Of a DNA stretch of 64,000 nt, positions 1 through 9,997 are shown piece after piece (within the stretch, counting starts at the first letter, position 1; every line of letters starts with the position of its first letter). The stretch is from Chitinophagaceae bacterium (lineage in GTDB: Bacteria; Bacteroidota; Bacteroidia; Chitinophagales; Chitinophagaceae). Where the stretch lies: the NCBI GenBank assembly GCA_024707305.1, contig JANPZZ010000012.1, positions 62,001 through 126,000 of the forward strand. Reading direction: 5' to 3'. A program made the translations under genes and the position numbers. The notes under the pieces were generated by a model. That model did no database searches. It was not told the DNA's origin and saw only the letters and a program-made list of their open reading frames with translations.

Positions 1-979
1 CGGCAGACAGTGCTTCTAATATGACCAGGCCAAAACTCTCTGATTTTGAACCGAATACAAAAGCATCCGCCAGGTTATAGTGGAGGTTTAATGCTTCGCC
101 GGGTGAAATCTCGCCCAAATAAAAAACATTTTTCTCAATATTTTTAGTACTTGCAAAGCTTTTTATCTCAGCCTGATAGGTCTCATCTATAATGCCCCCG
201 GCATAACAAAATGCCCATTCGGGGTTTTGCTGCAGAAATGGCTCTAAATCCTTCAATACACCCAGCTGGTTTTTCCGGTCGCAAACGGATCCTACAGTTA
301 GCAGAATCTTACGCCCCGCCAGGCCCAGGCGCTGTTTTAGCTCCTCCTGTGGACCGCCTGTGGGCAGAGGCTTATACACTTCCGTATTTACGCCGTTGGG
401 AATGGTAACGATGGATGCATCATTAATACCCACATTTTCAACCAGCGTAGTACGAATAATGTCATTTAACACAAAAACCTTATCGGCTCTTTTCATGGAG
501 AATATCTCCAGGAAATATTTTCGTTTTACCAGTTTGCTGATCTCGCTCCAGGGACGGAACCAAACATGACTATGATTGGTGTAATAAGTTGTCCAGCCTT
601 TGCGCGAAGAAGTGGATGTAAACAGGCGGAAGAAGAAGAAATTATATTGGTTATGAAAATGGATAATGCCGCCCTGCTTCTGCTTCATGATCTTTTTTAG
701 TTTCCATGCAAGCGACACAGAATAGATCACCCTTTTCATCTTATGAAAAATGCCGAGTGAGTAACCTGTTTTCTTCACCAGGAATCCGGGCACTGTTACT
801 TCGGTGACAGGCAGGCTGTGTGGGGCGCGATGTTTGTCGGCAATATCCACGATTTGCATATCGTAGCCCGCTTTGAGGCCCGATTTGCACAACTCTTCAA
901 CCACGATTTCGGTGGCGGCGCCCACTTTCGCGGGTATGGATGTATATCCTGTGCCTATTTGAAGTATTGTCATAGTCAT
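1..979 (-). CDS. Glycosyltransferase family 4, partial (C-terminus beyond left edge)
   Basis: An open frame runs leftward from ATG at 979 (alternative ATG at 973) to the window edge without a stop, about 326 residues. The visible part ends in the GT4 signature SESFGLVILEALSA, in which two glutamates bind the nucleotide-sugar donor in this family; upstream are IPNGVNTEVYKP and LTVGSVCDRKNQ, typical of the second Rossmann domain. It lies 16 bp after the stop of another GT4 gene and is the last visible member of the exopolysaccharide cluster, so it probably adds a sugar to a lipid-linked repeat unit at the inner membrane. Donor and acceptor cannot be told from sequence. No frameshift was seen in it. 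Confidence 0.85.
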   Translation of the reverse strand, partial: MTMTILQIGTGYTSIPAKVGAATEIVVEELCKSGLKAGYDMQIVDIADKHRAPHSLPVTEVTVPGFLVKKTGYSLGIFHKMKRVIYSVSLAWKLKKIMKQKQGGIIHFHNQYNFFFFRLFTSTSSRKGWTTYYTNHSHVWFRPWSEISKLVKRKYFLEIFSMKRADKVFVLNDIIRTTLVENVGINDASIVTIPNGVNTEVYKPLPTGGPQEELKQRLGLAGRKILLTVGSVCDRKNQLGVLKDLEPFLQQNPEWAFCYAGGIIDETYQAEIKSFASTKNIEKNVFYLGEISPGEALNLHYNLADAFVFGSKSESFGLVILEALSA

Positions 980-995
980 AAATCTTCCGGTTGCT

Positions 996-2108
996 TCATG
1001 AAAGAAGTTCTGCCCGGTATTTTTCAAACATTTTATCTATTGAGAACAAACGATGTGTTTGGTCAGATATTTCTTTATTGTTCCAGTTTGTTTGCAATGC
1101 CTCGTTCCAGGTTTTTGCAAATGATTCGGATGACGTGTCGCACAATAAACCTGTAAAACCAGTATCAACCATCTCCGAAGCGCCGCCGATATCGGCCAGC
1201 ACCGCGGGTAGTCCGCAGGCCATTGCTTCCAGTGCCGCCAGCGAAAATGTCTCACTAGTAGAACACAACGTAAACAGGTCGCTCATCCAGCAAAACGGAC
1301 GTACATCTGATTGATTGCCGGCGAATATCACGTATGAGTTCAAACCATATTTTTCAACTTCTGCTGCTATGGCTGCTTTCATATTTCCATCGCCGGCGAG
1401 CAACAGGTAAGCCGGAACATTATATTCCTGATGTAAAAGATGAAGCGCCTTTACGGCCCCGATATGGTTTTTTTCATGTCGCAAAGCCGCTACGGAAATA
1501 ATCACATTCGCATCAGCAGGTATATTCCATTTGGCGCGCCACTCCAGTTTGTTGAAATCTTCCGTTGGCAAAATCCAGCGTTTGGTATCAATACCATTAT
1601 GTATGGTGCGATAAATGGCTGCTGGCATACGATAAGTGCTGATTGTATACGCCGCTTGTTTTTCACTCACACAAATAACCCTGTCATTTTTTCGCAAGAG
1701 TTTTGCGTACAGCTTATGCATGCGATGCTCACGCGGATCAAGGTGAATAGAACTATGATAAGAAATAACGGTACGTGTTTTAAATCCCGACATCAGCATC
1801 GCAATGCGCAACGAGAGATAAGCGAAAAAGTTGAGACAAACCACCACATCTGGTTTTTCACTTTTCAACAACCGACGTAATTTTTTGAAAGGCTTAAAAT
1901 CAGTTCGTGATGTGCGTGCATACTGATGAAACGAAATAGAAGGATGTAATTCCTTTTGCAACGCAGTATTGGAACCCAGGCTCACGATATGCTGCGCAGC
2001 TGTATAATCAGCCAGGTGATTCGACAGCATCAACAGAAACCTTTCGGCGCCGCCAACAGGAAAATCAGGTGTGATATAGATTATCTTTTTTCCGGTGTTA
2101 CTCATCAT
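996..2108 (-). CDS. Glycosyltransferase family 4
   Basis: 370 residues, normal for a GT4 (GT-B fold) enzyme. The N-terminal half carries the acceptor-side glycine loop (DFPVGGAERFLLML). The C-terminal half has HNGIDTKRW, AALRHEKNH, LLLAGDGN and the donor-binding E-x7-E motif SETFSLAALEAMACG. The start overlaps the end of the wzy-like gene by 11 bp, which suggests translational coupling. It probably transfers a sugar during assembly of an extracellular polysaccharide repeat. Specificity is unknown. Confidence 0.88.
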   Translation of the reverse strand: MMSNTGKKIIYITPDFPVGGAERFLLMLSNHLADYTAAQHIVSLGSNTALQKELHPSISFHQYARTSRTDFKPFKKLRRLLKSEKPDVVVCLNFFAYLSLRIAMLMSGFKTRTVISYHSSIHLDPREHRMHKLYAKLLRKNDRVICVSEKQAAYTISTYRMPAAIYRTIHNGIDTKRWILPTEDFNKLEWRAKWNIPADANVIISVAALRHEKNHIGAVKALHLLHQEYNVPAYLLLAGDGNMKAAIAAEVEKYGLNSYVIFAGNQSDVRPFCWMSDLFTLCSTSETFSLAALEAMACGLPAVLADIGGASEMVDTGFTGLLCDTSSESFAKTWNEALQTNWNNKEISDQTHRLFSIDKMFEKYRAELLS

Positions 2109-3441
2109 TCATCAGGTTTTCTGGGGCTGTTTGTTCGAGGTGAGACCGGTATGTATTTTCTGCAATCATCAATCCCACCACCATGATAGTTGCACTGTTT
2201 GTTAACTCACCATTTTGGCCAATACAATAAATCAAAATGAACACCAGTGCGGGTGTAAGCGATGAAATGTCCGGTCGGGAGAGCGACTTGCGTATCGTAA
2301 CAAATAGCAGGGTGAAATAGATGGCGGTACCAAGAATACCAGATTCAATAAGGATCAGCAGGATACCATTGTGCGGGTTCAATCCATGTCCGAGATTCCG
2401 GGCGAGGAAGCCTCCGTTACCTATTCCGAAAAACTGCTCCTGGAAGTCCATTTTCATAAACTCCTCATACGCATGTGCAGCAGCTTCTCCGCGCCAGTCC
2501 ATGGCATCGAGTGACTGAACGTTGTAGTTATAACCCAATTGTTTGTTGAGTACCGCAATCGGTTCATCAATCAAACGCATGGTAATATTGTCGATGAAAT
2601 CACTCTCAAGTGGCAGCAAATCATAAAGTGTCGTAAAAAACAGAATCATCGCGAATATCGCTGCTGTGATCATACTGATGATCTTGTACACATTTTTCTT
2701 GGTATCGCTGCGTTTCATGCCCTTTCCAATCAGGAACAATGAAATCAGGATAAACGCAAGTAGAGAACTACGGGATGTAGACATCAATGTGCCCAACATC
2801 ATCAGCGGTACAAGTATAAGTACCCAGCCTTTCAGGCGATTATTCAAAAATTCATTTAAAACAAAAACACCACAAACACCACAGGTCATTCCATAGAAGT
2901 TGTGGTTGATCACCTCAAGAAATTCACCTTCCTCATCCACAGGGATAGGAACTTTCATAATAAACTGGTAAATCCTTTGCACCGGAAACTGACCGTAATA
3001 GGCATAAGTAAAACCAAGATCCGCGAGACAGATAATACCTGCAATGATGAGCGCCTGCTGAAATAAACGATAATTCTTTTCACGGTAAAAATAATACCAG
3101 GCGAGGTAGACAGAGATAATCGTGAGGGCCGCCGCTTTTACAATATCAGGGCGCATTAAATCGTAAAACGCGGAAATGATGATGCCGTAAAAAAGAAAAA
3201 AGATAATGGTTTGAACGCCCGGGAGTCGGTAAAAGCCCGGATCGTCTTCCCCAGGTTGCATAATCACCGTGCGGCCTAATAAAGTTAAACCTACAATGGC
3301 ACGGATGTTTAAAGGCAGCCCGCCCATTTCAAGGTTGATATCTGCAATGGTGAGTGTAAAAAATAAAACTGCGATCGTTGTTGGTCTTGTAACCAACAGG
3401 TACATGTAGATAACGCCTCCTATGAGGATGATCGGATTCAT
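2098..3441 (-). CDS. Wzy-like polysaccharide polymerase / O-antigen ligase family membrane protein
   Basis: 447 residues with about ten to twelve hydrophobic segments. A long periplasmic loop lies between roughly residues 270 and 360 (MRLIDEPIAVLNKQLGYNY onward), followed by GIGNGGF and GLNPHNGILLILIESGI. The NPHN-x-x-L-x8-G arrangement is the hallmark of the Wzy_C/O-antigen ligase superfamily. It sits between a flippase/GT2 pair and two GT4 genes, as expected for a Wzx/Wzy-dependent pathway, so the likely job is joining flipped lipid-linked repeats in the periplasm. The start overlaps the stop of the GT2 gene by 4 bp. Ligase activity cannot be excluded. Confidence 0.8.
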   Translation of the reverse strand: MNPIILIGGVIYMYLLVTRPTTIAVLFFTLTIADINLEMGGLPLNIRAIVGLTLLGRTVIMQPGEDDPGFYRLPGVQTIIFFLFYGIIISAFYDLMRPDIVKAAALTIISVYLAWYYFYREKNYRLFQQALIIAGIICLADLGFTYAYYGQFPVQRIYQFIMKVPIPVDEEGEFLEVINHNFYGMTCGVCGVFVLNEFLNNRLKGWVLILVPLMMLGTLMSTSRSSLLAFILISLFLIGKGMKRSDTKKNVYKIISMITAAIFAMILFFTTLYDLLPLESDFIDNITMRLIDEPIAVLNKQLGYNYNVQSLDAMDWRGEAAAHAYEEFMKMDFQEQFFGIGNGGFLARNLGHGLNPHNGILLILIESGILGTAIYFTLLFVTIRKSLSRPDISSLTPALVFILIYCIGQNGELTNSATIMVVGLMIAENTYRSHLEQTAPENLMNDE

Positions 3442-4472
3442 ACAGGTGCGTTATTTGATTTAGGAAATTTGATGGATTGTCCGCGGAGTTTGGCTATTAC
3501 GATTGCAAGGTATTTAAACGGATGCATTCGCATAATCGGGTTCCAAAACAGGCGGGCATATCTTTTGGTATGAACACATGCTACCGCGTGGCGTTCGGCC
3601 ATCATACGGTACATCGTAGGGTAGTCGTATGTATCAAGATGACGGAAGTGTTTAAGGATCGTTACTACCCATTTTTCCATCTCTTTAAAATCAGCACCGG
3701 ATGCAGTTAATTTATTTGAATAACTAATCAGGTCTGAGTGTAGTTCAAGTTGTTTATCAGTAAAACCTAGTCCGGCTGCTGCAAGCATGCGCGCCGAAAG
3801 GTGTTTTACTGTTACAAACATCTGTTCTTTCTTTTTTATGCTCACATTGTTACCGTGCACACGGTAATGTGTTAGTATTTCTGGAATGATACAGATATAA
3901 TGTGAAGAAGAAACGCGGTCCCAGAGCTCATAGTCTTCTGCTACTTCAAATTCGTGCAGGTACTTTGAATTTTTCATCAATGTCGCGGGCAACATCGTTG
4001 AAGAATTGCAAATGCAGTTTTCGATAAGCAGGTGCGTTTTGACTTCTTTTCTTCCCGTGGGGAATTCGTAAACTTTTCCGAGGGTGCCGTCTGTCGTTAA
4101 TTGTTGAAAGATAGTGGCTACGGCTCCACAATCAGGGTATTTCTCCAGAAAGCGAACCTGCTTTTCGATGCGTGTAGGCAATGCGATATCGTCGGCATCG
4201 AGCCATGCGATATATTTCCCGGATGCCAGGTCAATGCCGCGGTTCCGTGTATGAATGATGCCCATGTTCTGTTCATTGTCGATCAGTCGTACACGGGGAT
4301 CTGTATTGGCCAGCACAACGTCACGGCTTCCATCGGTGCTGCCATCGTTGATCACAAGCAGTTCCCAGTTCGTATAAGTTTGCTTCAGCACGCTATTGAT
4401 GGCTTCCTGCAGGAAGGCCTCACCGTTGTACACGGGCATGATGATGGAAACTAAGGGTGACTGCTCAGGCAT
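3438..4472 (-). CDS. Glycosyltransferase family 2
   Basis: 344 residues with a GT-A fold at the N-terminus: SIIMPVYNGEAFLQEAINSV, VINDGSTDGS (nucleotide binding), and the metal-binding WLDADDIALP near residue 95. EVAEDYELWDRV near residue 180 supplies the ED motif with the likely catalytic base. The C-terminal 100 residues are basic and not diagnostic. It overlaps wzy by 4 bp and lies 8 bp behind the flippase gene, so it is in the same operon. It probably adds a sugar on the cytoplasmic face. Substrate unknown. Confidence 0.88.
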   Translation of the reverse strand: MPEQSPLVSIIMPVYNGEAFLQEAINSVLKQTYTNWELLVINDGSTDGSRDVVLANTDPRVRLIDNEQNMGIIHTRNRGIDLASGKYIAWLDADDIALPTRIEKQVRFLEKYPDCGAVATIFQQLTTDGTLGKVYEFPTGRKEVKTHLLIENCICNSSTMLPATLMKNSKYLHEFEVAEDYELWDRVSSSHYICIIPEILTHYRVHGNNVSIKKKEQMFVTVKHLSARMLAAAGLGFTDKQLELHSDLISYSNKLTASGADFKEMEKWVVTILKHFRHLDTYDYPTMYRMMAERHAVACVHTKRYARLFWNPIMRMHPFKYLAIVIAKLRGQSIKFPKSNNAPV

Positions 4473-4480
4473 TCTTGCAT

Positions 4481-5782
4481 TTATTCTTTGGTTCGGTTGA
4501 ACAATACTTTTCTAAACAAAACGACCATACAAAGGAAGTAAAGCAGATGGCCGGCACTATAACCAATCGATCCGCCAATGCTTCCAAAATTATTGATGGC
4601 CCAGATGCTAAACAATACCTGTCCGCCGGCACTCACAAATTCAAAAAGTATATATGCCTTCGTCATGGAACGGGCAATCATCACATAACCCAATACCCAT
4701 CCAGCCATTTTGAAAATATCACCAGGCAACTGATAAAGAAAAAATTTATCCATCTCCAAAAACTCAGAAGTGTAGAGAAGATGGATCAGTATATATCGAC
4801 TGAAATAAATAGCAACAGTTGAAAATAACAGGAAAGGAATTAGTAATTTATAAACCTGGAAAATTTCTTTCTGCAGTGCATAATTACTTTTCAGTTCGGT
4901 TAAGCGAGGCAGGTAATAAACACTCAGTGATGTTGTTACCACCAACAGGTACATGATAGATATCTTGTTGACGCTTTCCCATAGTCCGGCCTGCACAAGA
5001 CCCGTTTCACCGGGTAGGGGATGCTGGCTGATATAATCCCGAATAATGATCTGGCTCATCGGCATTATGACCGCACTCACGATGGCCATAATTGAATATC
5101 CGCCGAGTTTTTTAGCGGCTGTGCCGCTGAATATTTTTGAGAAACGCTGCCACTGAAACCATGGCGCACGCCACACCATGGCAAGGGTGATGAAAAATAC
5201 GACCGACTGGTATGTTACTGCACCAATCAGCGCGCCCATGGTGCCATAGACTTTGGCGAGGACCACCGCGAAGATGAGGCCGGTGATGCTGGCAATGATA
5301 TTGGCCAGTACGAATTTGCGGAATTCGCGAAAGCCGTTTAAAACGGAAATCAGAAGCGCATTTAATGCATACAGCGTAACGGTGACACCAAACGCATAAA
5401 ACACCAGTTTGAAATCCCGGCTTTGTAGAATGGTTTCACTGAAATAGCCTGCGAAAATGATCAATACCAAACCAGTGATGACCGACAATGCGATGGTGAT
5501 CCAAAGCGCTGTGCCGAGAAAGAGGTTGAATTTGCTGGGAGAGTTGGAATGCTCGGCAGTGTATTTGGTTATCCCCGCATTGATACCACCATTTGAAATA
5601 CCCAGTATGATGGTACTAAAACTGTTGAGCTGCCCCAACAAGGCAATACCTGTGGGTCCGATAGCTGCCGCAACCACTTTTACACTAACCAGGCCAGCCA
5701 GCATTCTGATGACAGTAGCGATCCCGTTGAGGAACGATACTTTCACAAGGTCGGTGGACAATATTTTCCGGACACGTATCAA
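4481..5782 (-). CDS. Wzx-like O-antigen/polysaccharide flippase
   Basis: 433 residues, nearly all hydrophobic, with about twelve to fourteen predicted membrane spans and no large soluble domain, which is the size and shape of a MOP-superfamily lipid-linked oligosaccharide flippase. The N-terminal region (IRMLAGLVSVKVVAAAIGP, then GQLNSFSTIILGISNGGINAG) resembles WzxE-type O-antigen translocases. It is the first gene after the NusG-like gene on this strand and is preceded by a 145-bp leader containing a strong hairpin (5838-5874). It likely moves undecaprenyl-linked repeats across the inner membrane before Wzy polymerisation. Confidence 0.85.
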   Translation of the reverse strand: MIRVRKILSTDLVKVSFLNGIATVIRMLAGLVSVKVVAAAIGPTGIALLGQLNSFSTIILGISNGGINAGITKYTAEHSNSPSKFNLFLGTALWITIALSVITGLVLIIFAGYFSETILQSRDFKLVFYAFGVTVTLYALNALLISVLNGFREFRKFVLANIIASITGLIFAVVLAKVYGTMGALIGAVTYQSVVFFITLAMVWRAPWFQWQRFSKIFSGTAAKKLGGYSIMAIVSAVIMPMSQIIIRDYISQHPLPGETGLVQAGLWESVNKISIMYLLVVTTSLSVYYLPRLTELKSNYALQKEIFQVYKLLIPFLLFSTVAIYFSRYILIHLLYTSEFLEMDKFFLYQLPGDIFKMAGWVLGYVMIARSMTKAYILFEFVSAGGQVLFSIWAINNFGSIGGSIGYSAGHLLYFLCMVVLFRKVLFNRTKE

Positions 5783-5837
5783 AATGGTACTGAATTGTGG
5801 ATTATACAGTTATGAGGGCAAAGGAATACAATAAAAC

Positions 5838-5874
5838 TGGCCTGTGCAATAGCCAGAACAGGTATTGCAGGCCA
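5838..5874 (-). terminator. Hairpin in leader between antiterminator gene and wzx
   Basis: TGGCCTGTGCAATA at 5838-5851 is matched by TATTGCAGGCCA at 5863-5874, a stem broken only by a two-base bulge. Read leftward, the stem is followed by AGTTTTATT. It lies in the 145 bp between the NusG-like gene and the flippase gene, so it could be an intrinsic terminator or attenuator that the adjacent antiterminator overrides. That role is inference. Confidence 0.5.
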
Positions 5875-5927
5875 ATTTCAATTGTAACAGTCAAATTTTT
5901 TTGGATTGGTAGATCCCGGAAGGGGGA

Positions 5928-6462
5928 TTATACCGCTTTGCTCATTTTTGTATACGTGTTGATGTCGTAATTCTCTGTTGGAATCTCGGCAACCAGGTTG
6001 TATCCAAGTGTAGGCAACACGATTTTAACCGTATTGGTCCTCACTTCAACGATATTGCCTTCCCACATTACCAGCGGACCATTTACGATGCGTACGCGCT
6101 CGTTCAGGTCTACACGTGATTTTTTCGAGCGTTACCTTATCGTATTCAGCAATAAACTTGCGGATGGTGTCTATTTCCTCCTGGTTCACAATGGCGGGTT
6201 CGCTCAACCAGAATATGATGTTGATAACACCGTCAACACTCAACAGGGTTTCATATGCCTCAGGGGAGACTTTTGCGAATACCATTCCCTTGAACAACAC
6301 TGCAGGTGCGGTACGGCGACGTTCAGACCATGAACGTCCATTTAATGTAAAAGGACAATAAGATTCGATCTTCTTCTTTTCCAGCGTTTCGGCGACCTTT
6401 CTCTCCATGCCAGGTTTGGTGGACAAAACATGCCATCGCTTTTCAAAATTCGCTGCGCTCAT
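5928..6462 (-). CDS. NusG/UpxY-family transcription antiterminator (one frameshift)
   Basis: The first 110 residues read as a NusG N-terminal domain (KRWHVLSTKPGMERKVAETL; FKGMVFAKV). The frame breaks at a run of six T at 6120-6125. With five T it continues as KSRVDLNERVRIVNGPL, then MWEGNIVEVRTNTVKIVLP, a KOW-type domain, and ends at 5930, giving about 177 residues, right for a NusG paralogue. Specialised NusG proteins of Bacteroidota (UpxY in Bacteroides) let polymerase read through long capsule operons. Here the gene sits inside the exopolysaccharide cluster between the kinase and flippase genes. The shift is probably a sequencing error. Confidence 0.82.
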
Positions 6463-6605
6463 AAGTAAAGTTTTAAGTGTACAGAATGCTGATTAAATAC
6501 AGCTTCCACAAGATTCGGATTGGCGCGAATTTTTCAATTGGGTAGGATCGAACTTGGTTTCTCGGGAAAGGATATAGGGTGTTTATGATAGGTTAGCCTG
6601 GTGTT

Positions 6606-8955
6606 TTATTGGCTACGATACTGTTTTTTCTTTGTCTTTTTTTGATATTTATTTTGTGCTGTGGTTGTATTATGGATATAACCATAACCGTATCCATAAC
6701 CGTAACCGTTTTTGGTAAAGCCTCTCGACTTGATGCCGTTAAAGACAATACGCATATTCTTCAATGGGTTGCCATTGTTCTCTTCATCCAGCCTTTCCAG
6801 GTAGATCTTCGGCGTATACTTGTGTTTCACCACATACAAGGTGATATCGCACATGGGTGACAGTACATACGCATCAGACAACAGGCTTGCTGGTGCAGAG
6901 TCGATAATAATTACGTCAAACACTTCTTCCAGGTAGTTGATCAGTTCACCAACACGGTTGCTCAACAAAAAGTTCAGAAGGGTTTTCAGGTAATGGACCT
7001 GCCGGCAGGAAGAAAAGGTTATCATTGATAGCTGTGCGGCGAATGATTTCTTCGGGTTCACATTCGCCATTCAGGTAATTGCTTGCACCAGTTTCATAAT
7101 TCACATTCAGTTTGTGACTCAATGAAGGGTTGGCAAGGTCGAACTCAACCAGCACCACTTTCTTTTGTGAAAGAGCGAGGCTCACCGCCAGGTTAGTTGC
7201 AACAAAGCTTTTTCCTTCACCAGACAGGCTGGAAGTAACGAGTATTTTCTTTTTCGCATTTCCACCATTTACATAACCCAGTGAGGTACGCATTTTACGG
7301 AATTGCTCTGCAATGAAAGTGCGTTTGCCTTCCTGGATAACGATTGGGTCTTTGCCTTTGTCGAAACTGATTTCGCCAATGATAGGAGCTTTTGTCAATT
7401 CCTCAATTTCATGACGGAACAGCACCTTACGGTTAAACAGTTCTTTCAGCGATACCAGACCTGCAGGAATTGCAAGTGCGAAAATCAAAGCCACCATGTA
7501 AATCAGTTTTCCTTTTGGAGAAACGGGGTGGGTTGATGCCTGCGCCTTGTCAACGATACGTGTATCAGAAAGAGTTGAATAAACTGATAATTCAGTTTGC
7601 TCCTTCTTCTGCAACAGGAACTCATAAAGATTGCTCTTGATTGCCTGCTGACGTGAAATATCAATCAGTTCACGTTCTTTTTGCGGAATAGTATACAGTG
7701 ACGAGTTGTATGAATTGATTGTGCTGGTCAAATTTGTTTTGGCAGCTTCCAGACCCATACGTTGGTTCTGGATATTCTCCAGCAAACTTGGACGCAGCTT
7801 CTCAATCCTGTCGCGTACAGCAATCAGTTTAGGGTTATTTTCACCAACGGTCTTTTTCAATTTGTCATACTCAAGCTGTTCCTGGTACAGGTTGTTTACC
7901 AGGTTCGACATCGTAGGATCAGCCAGTCCAACTGTAGAGGGAACAATGCCGTCGTTGCTCTCTTTTGACTTCACATATTTCTCCACTTCGTTCAAAACAG
8001 AAACCTGCATGTTTACATCCGACAGGCGCTGATCATTTTCGCGGATATTTCTGAGGAACAATTCACCCTGTGTGCTGATGTCAACAGCGCCACGAGATGA
8101 TTTATAAGCTTGCGCTTTCTTTTCAATTTCCAGCAATTCTTTTTCAACAACTGCCAGGCGATTATTTACAAAATCGAAAGTATTTGCTGCAAGACGGTTC
8201 TTTTCGTTCAGCGTGGCGAGGTTATAAACATCAATCAGTTCGTTCAACACATTTTCACCACGACGAGGATCCGTGTCCTGCGTTTTCAGTGTAACAACCG
8301 TAGTTTGTTTTGAAGCAGCGATAATACGCAAACTACCAAGGATACCTTCACCGGCTGCACGTACTGAAGTGAGGTTGAAATACAAAGGCTTTTCAGCGTT
8401 CCCTTTTTTATTGGGATTGAGAACAAACTTAATATCGCCATAGGGTGTACTCGTAAATCGGTTGATCGGGTACTTCTGTGTACCGATAGTAACCAGGCTG
8501 TCTTTTTCAGAGTACTGGAAATATATTTTCTCAACAGGGTCAATCTTTGCGGGTTCAAGTACTTCAATCGATATGGGAGAAGTGGCATAAGCCGATTTTG
8601 GGATCATTCCACCTTCCTCATAAAATTGTGCGTATAAGTGCAAACGGCGAACCACATCATAAACCAGGGTTTTCGACCGGAGGATTTCAATCTCATTGTC
8701 GACCACCTTGTTTACTGCCAACTGGTCAAGGGCGTTCACGATATCATCAGGACGTGTTTCTTTTTCATCCTTCAACATGATGGATGCATTGATCTCAAAT
8801 TGTGGGGGAGTGGTTCTAACATAGAACCAGGCCGCAAATAAGACCAGGACCAATGAGACCACGAAAAGTGGCCAATAGGGCATGTATTTAAAGAGCAAAG
8901 TGCTGAGGGGCGACTTCGCGTCTTTTTTTACTGATTTGTTTCCGTTGGTAGGCAT
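6606..8955 (-). CDS. Wzc-like polysaccharide co-polymerase / BY-kinase (one frameshift)
   Basis: About 780 residues. The N-terminus has a membrane span at residues 25-48 and a Wzz chain-length domain with coiled coil. A proline-rich motif (HPVSPKGK) precedes a second span near residue 500. The kinase domain follows: Walker A SSLSGEGKSF, Walker A' VVLVEFDLANP, and, after a frameshift at A5 6967-6971, Walker B VIIIDSAP. The tail is a tyrosine cluster, NGYGYGYGYGYIHN, the autophosphorylation region of bacterial tyrosine kinases. It controls polymer length and export together with the outer-membrane lipoprotein encoded just upstream. It is intact apart from the single-base shift. Confidence 0.9.
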
Positions 8956-8979
8956 ATCTAACTCTAATGATGTTATTGT

Positions 8980-9786
8980 TTATTTGATCGCGCGATCGGC
9001 TACGATAGCTGCCAGCGACAAGCCGCTGAACAGAATAGGTAACCATTGATTGCTACGACCGGCACTTGCTACACGAGCCTTGTTTGGTTCTACATAAACA
9101 ATATCATTGGATCTTAAATAGTAATACGGAGAAGTGAAGATGTCATTCGAGTTCAGGTTGATTCGCGTAATCATCTTCTTATTGTTCTCTTCCCGGATTA
9201 CCATCACATTGTCCTTCTTACCATAAATCGTTATATCACCTGCGAGGCCCAGTGCCTCCAGCAGCGAAATTTTTTCATTGGGAACACTTATCACTGCCGG
9301 ACGGTTTACCTCACCGAGAACCGTTACACGGAAGTTCATAAAGCGAATCGTAACAATCGGATCTACGAGCAGCTTCCGATCGAGAATTGTTTTCTCAATA
9401 AAATTCCGGAGATCTGTCTTTGTAGAACCTTCTGCTTTGATGCTTCCGATCATCGGCAATTGAATCGTTCCATCTGACGCAGAAACCAGGTAACCGGTTG
9501 TACCGCCCAGCGAAGTTGCTGTGGCAGATCCGTCATTGCTGACAGTAGGCGTCTGGTTGAAATAAGCCGATGCTTCGGGATCCCTGCTACTGATTGTAAT
9601 ATTGAGGATGTCATTCTTCTGAATCATTGATTCAGGAATGGGAGTGTTTGTCGCGATAGTTCCATTCTGCGCATCAGGAAAATATTTTGCCTGACGTGTA
9701 TTGATGCAGGAACTGAATAATACCACGAAAGTCGAACCGATCAAAATTTCAAAAAGTACAGATTTACAGTTTAGTCTTCTAAGCAT
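8980..9786 (-). CDS. Wza-like polysaccharide export outer-membrane lipoprotein
   Basis: 268 residues from ATG at 9786; a GTG at 9807 in the same frame is less likely. The signal sequence ends in the lipobox LFSSC. A Poly_export domain (NDILNITISSRDPEA; GTIQLPMIGSIKAEG) is followed by an SLBB domain (RVTVLGEVNRPAVISVPNE) and a hydrophobic C-terminal stretch (WLPILFSGLSLAAIVA) that may be the membrane-spanning helix. It is the first gene of the exopolysaccharide operon, 24 bp ahead of the kinase gene, and should form the outer-membrane exit channel. No clear promoter was found in the 210 bp upstream. Confidence 0.88.
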   Translation of the reverse strand: MLRRLNCKSVLFEILIGSTFVVLFSSCINTRQAKYFPDAQNGTIATNTPIPESMIQKNDILNITISSRDPEASAYFNQTPTVSNDGSATATSLGGTTGYLVSASDGTIQLPMIGSIKAEGSTKTDLRNFIEKTILDRKLLVDPIVTIRFMNFRVTVLGEVNRPAVISVPNEKISLLEALGLAGDITIYGKKDNVMVIREENNKKMITRINLNSNDIFTSPYYYLRSNDIVYVEPNKARVASAGRSNQWLPILFSGLSLAAIVADRAIK

Positions 9787-9997
9787 AATTATTATATTAT
9801 GAAACACTATGTCTCATTTTCAAAAAATGGCATTGCCAAATTTTGCTCTAATCAGGTGCTACTACGAAAAATTCGTTTCAGAAGAATTGGAAACTGATGT
9901 TACAACAAGGTTAGGGCGGACTTCAATAGGAAGGATGTTAAAGATTTGAGACCACTAAAATATAGTAATAATACTGAACGAAATTGTTCTTTTTTGT

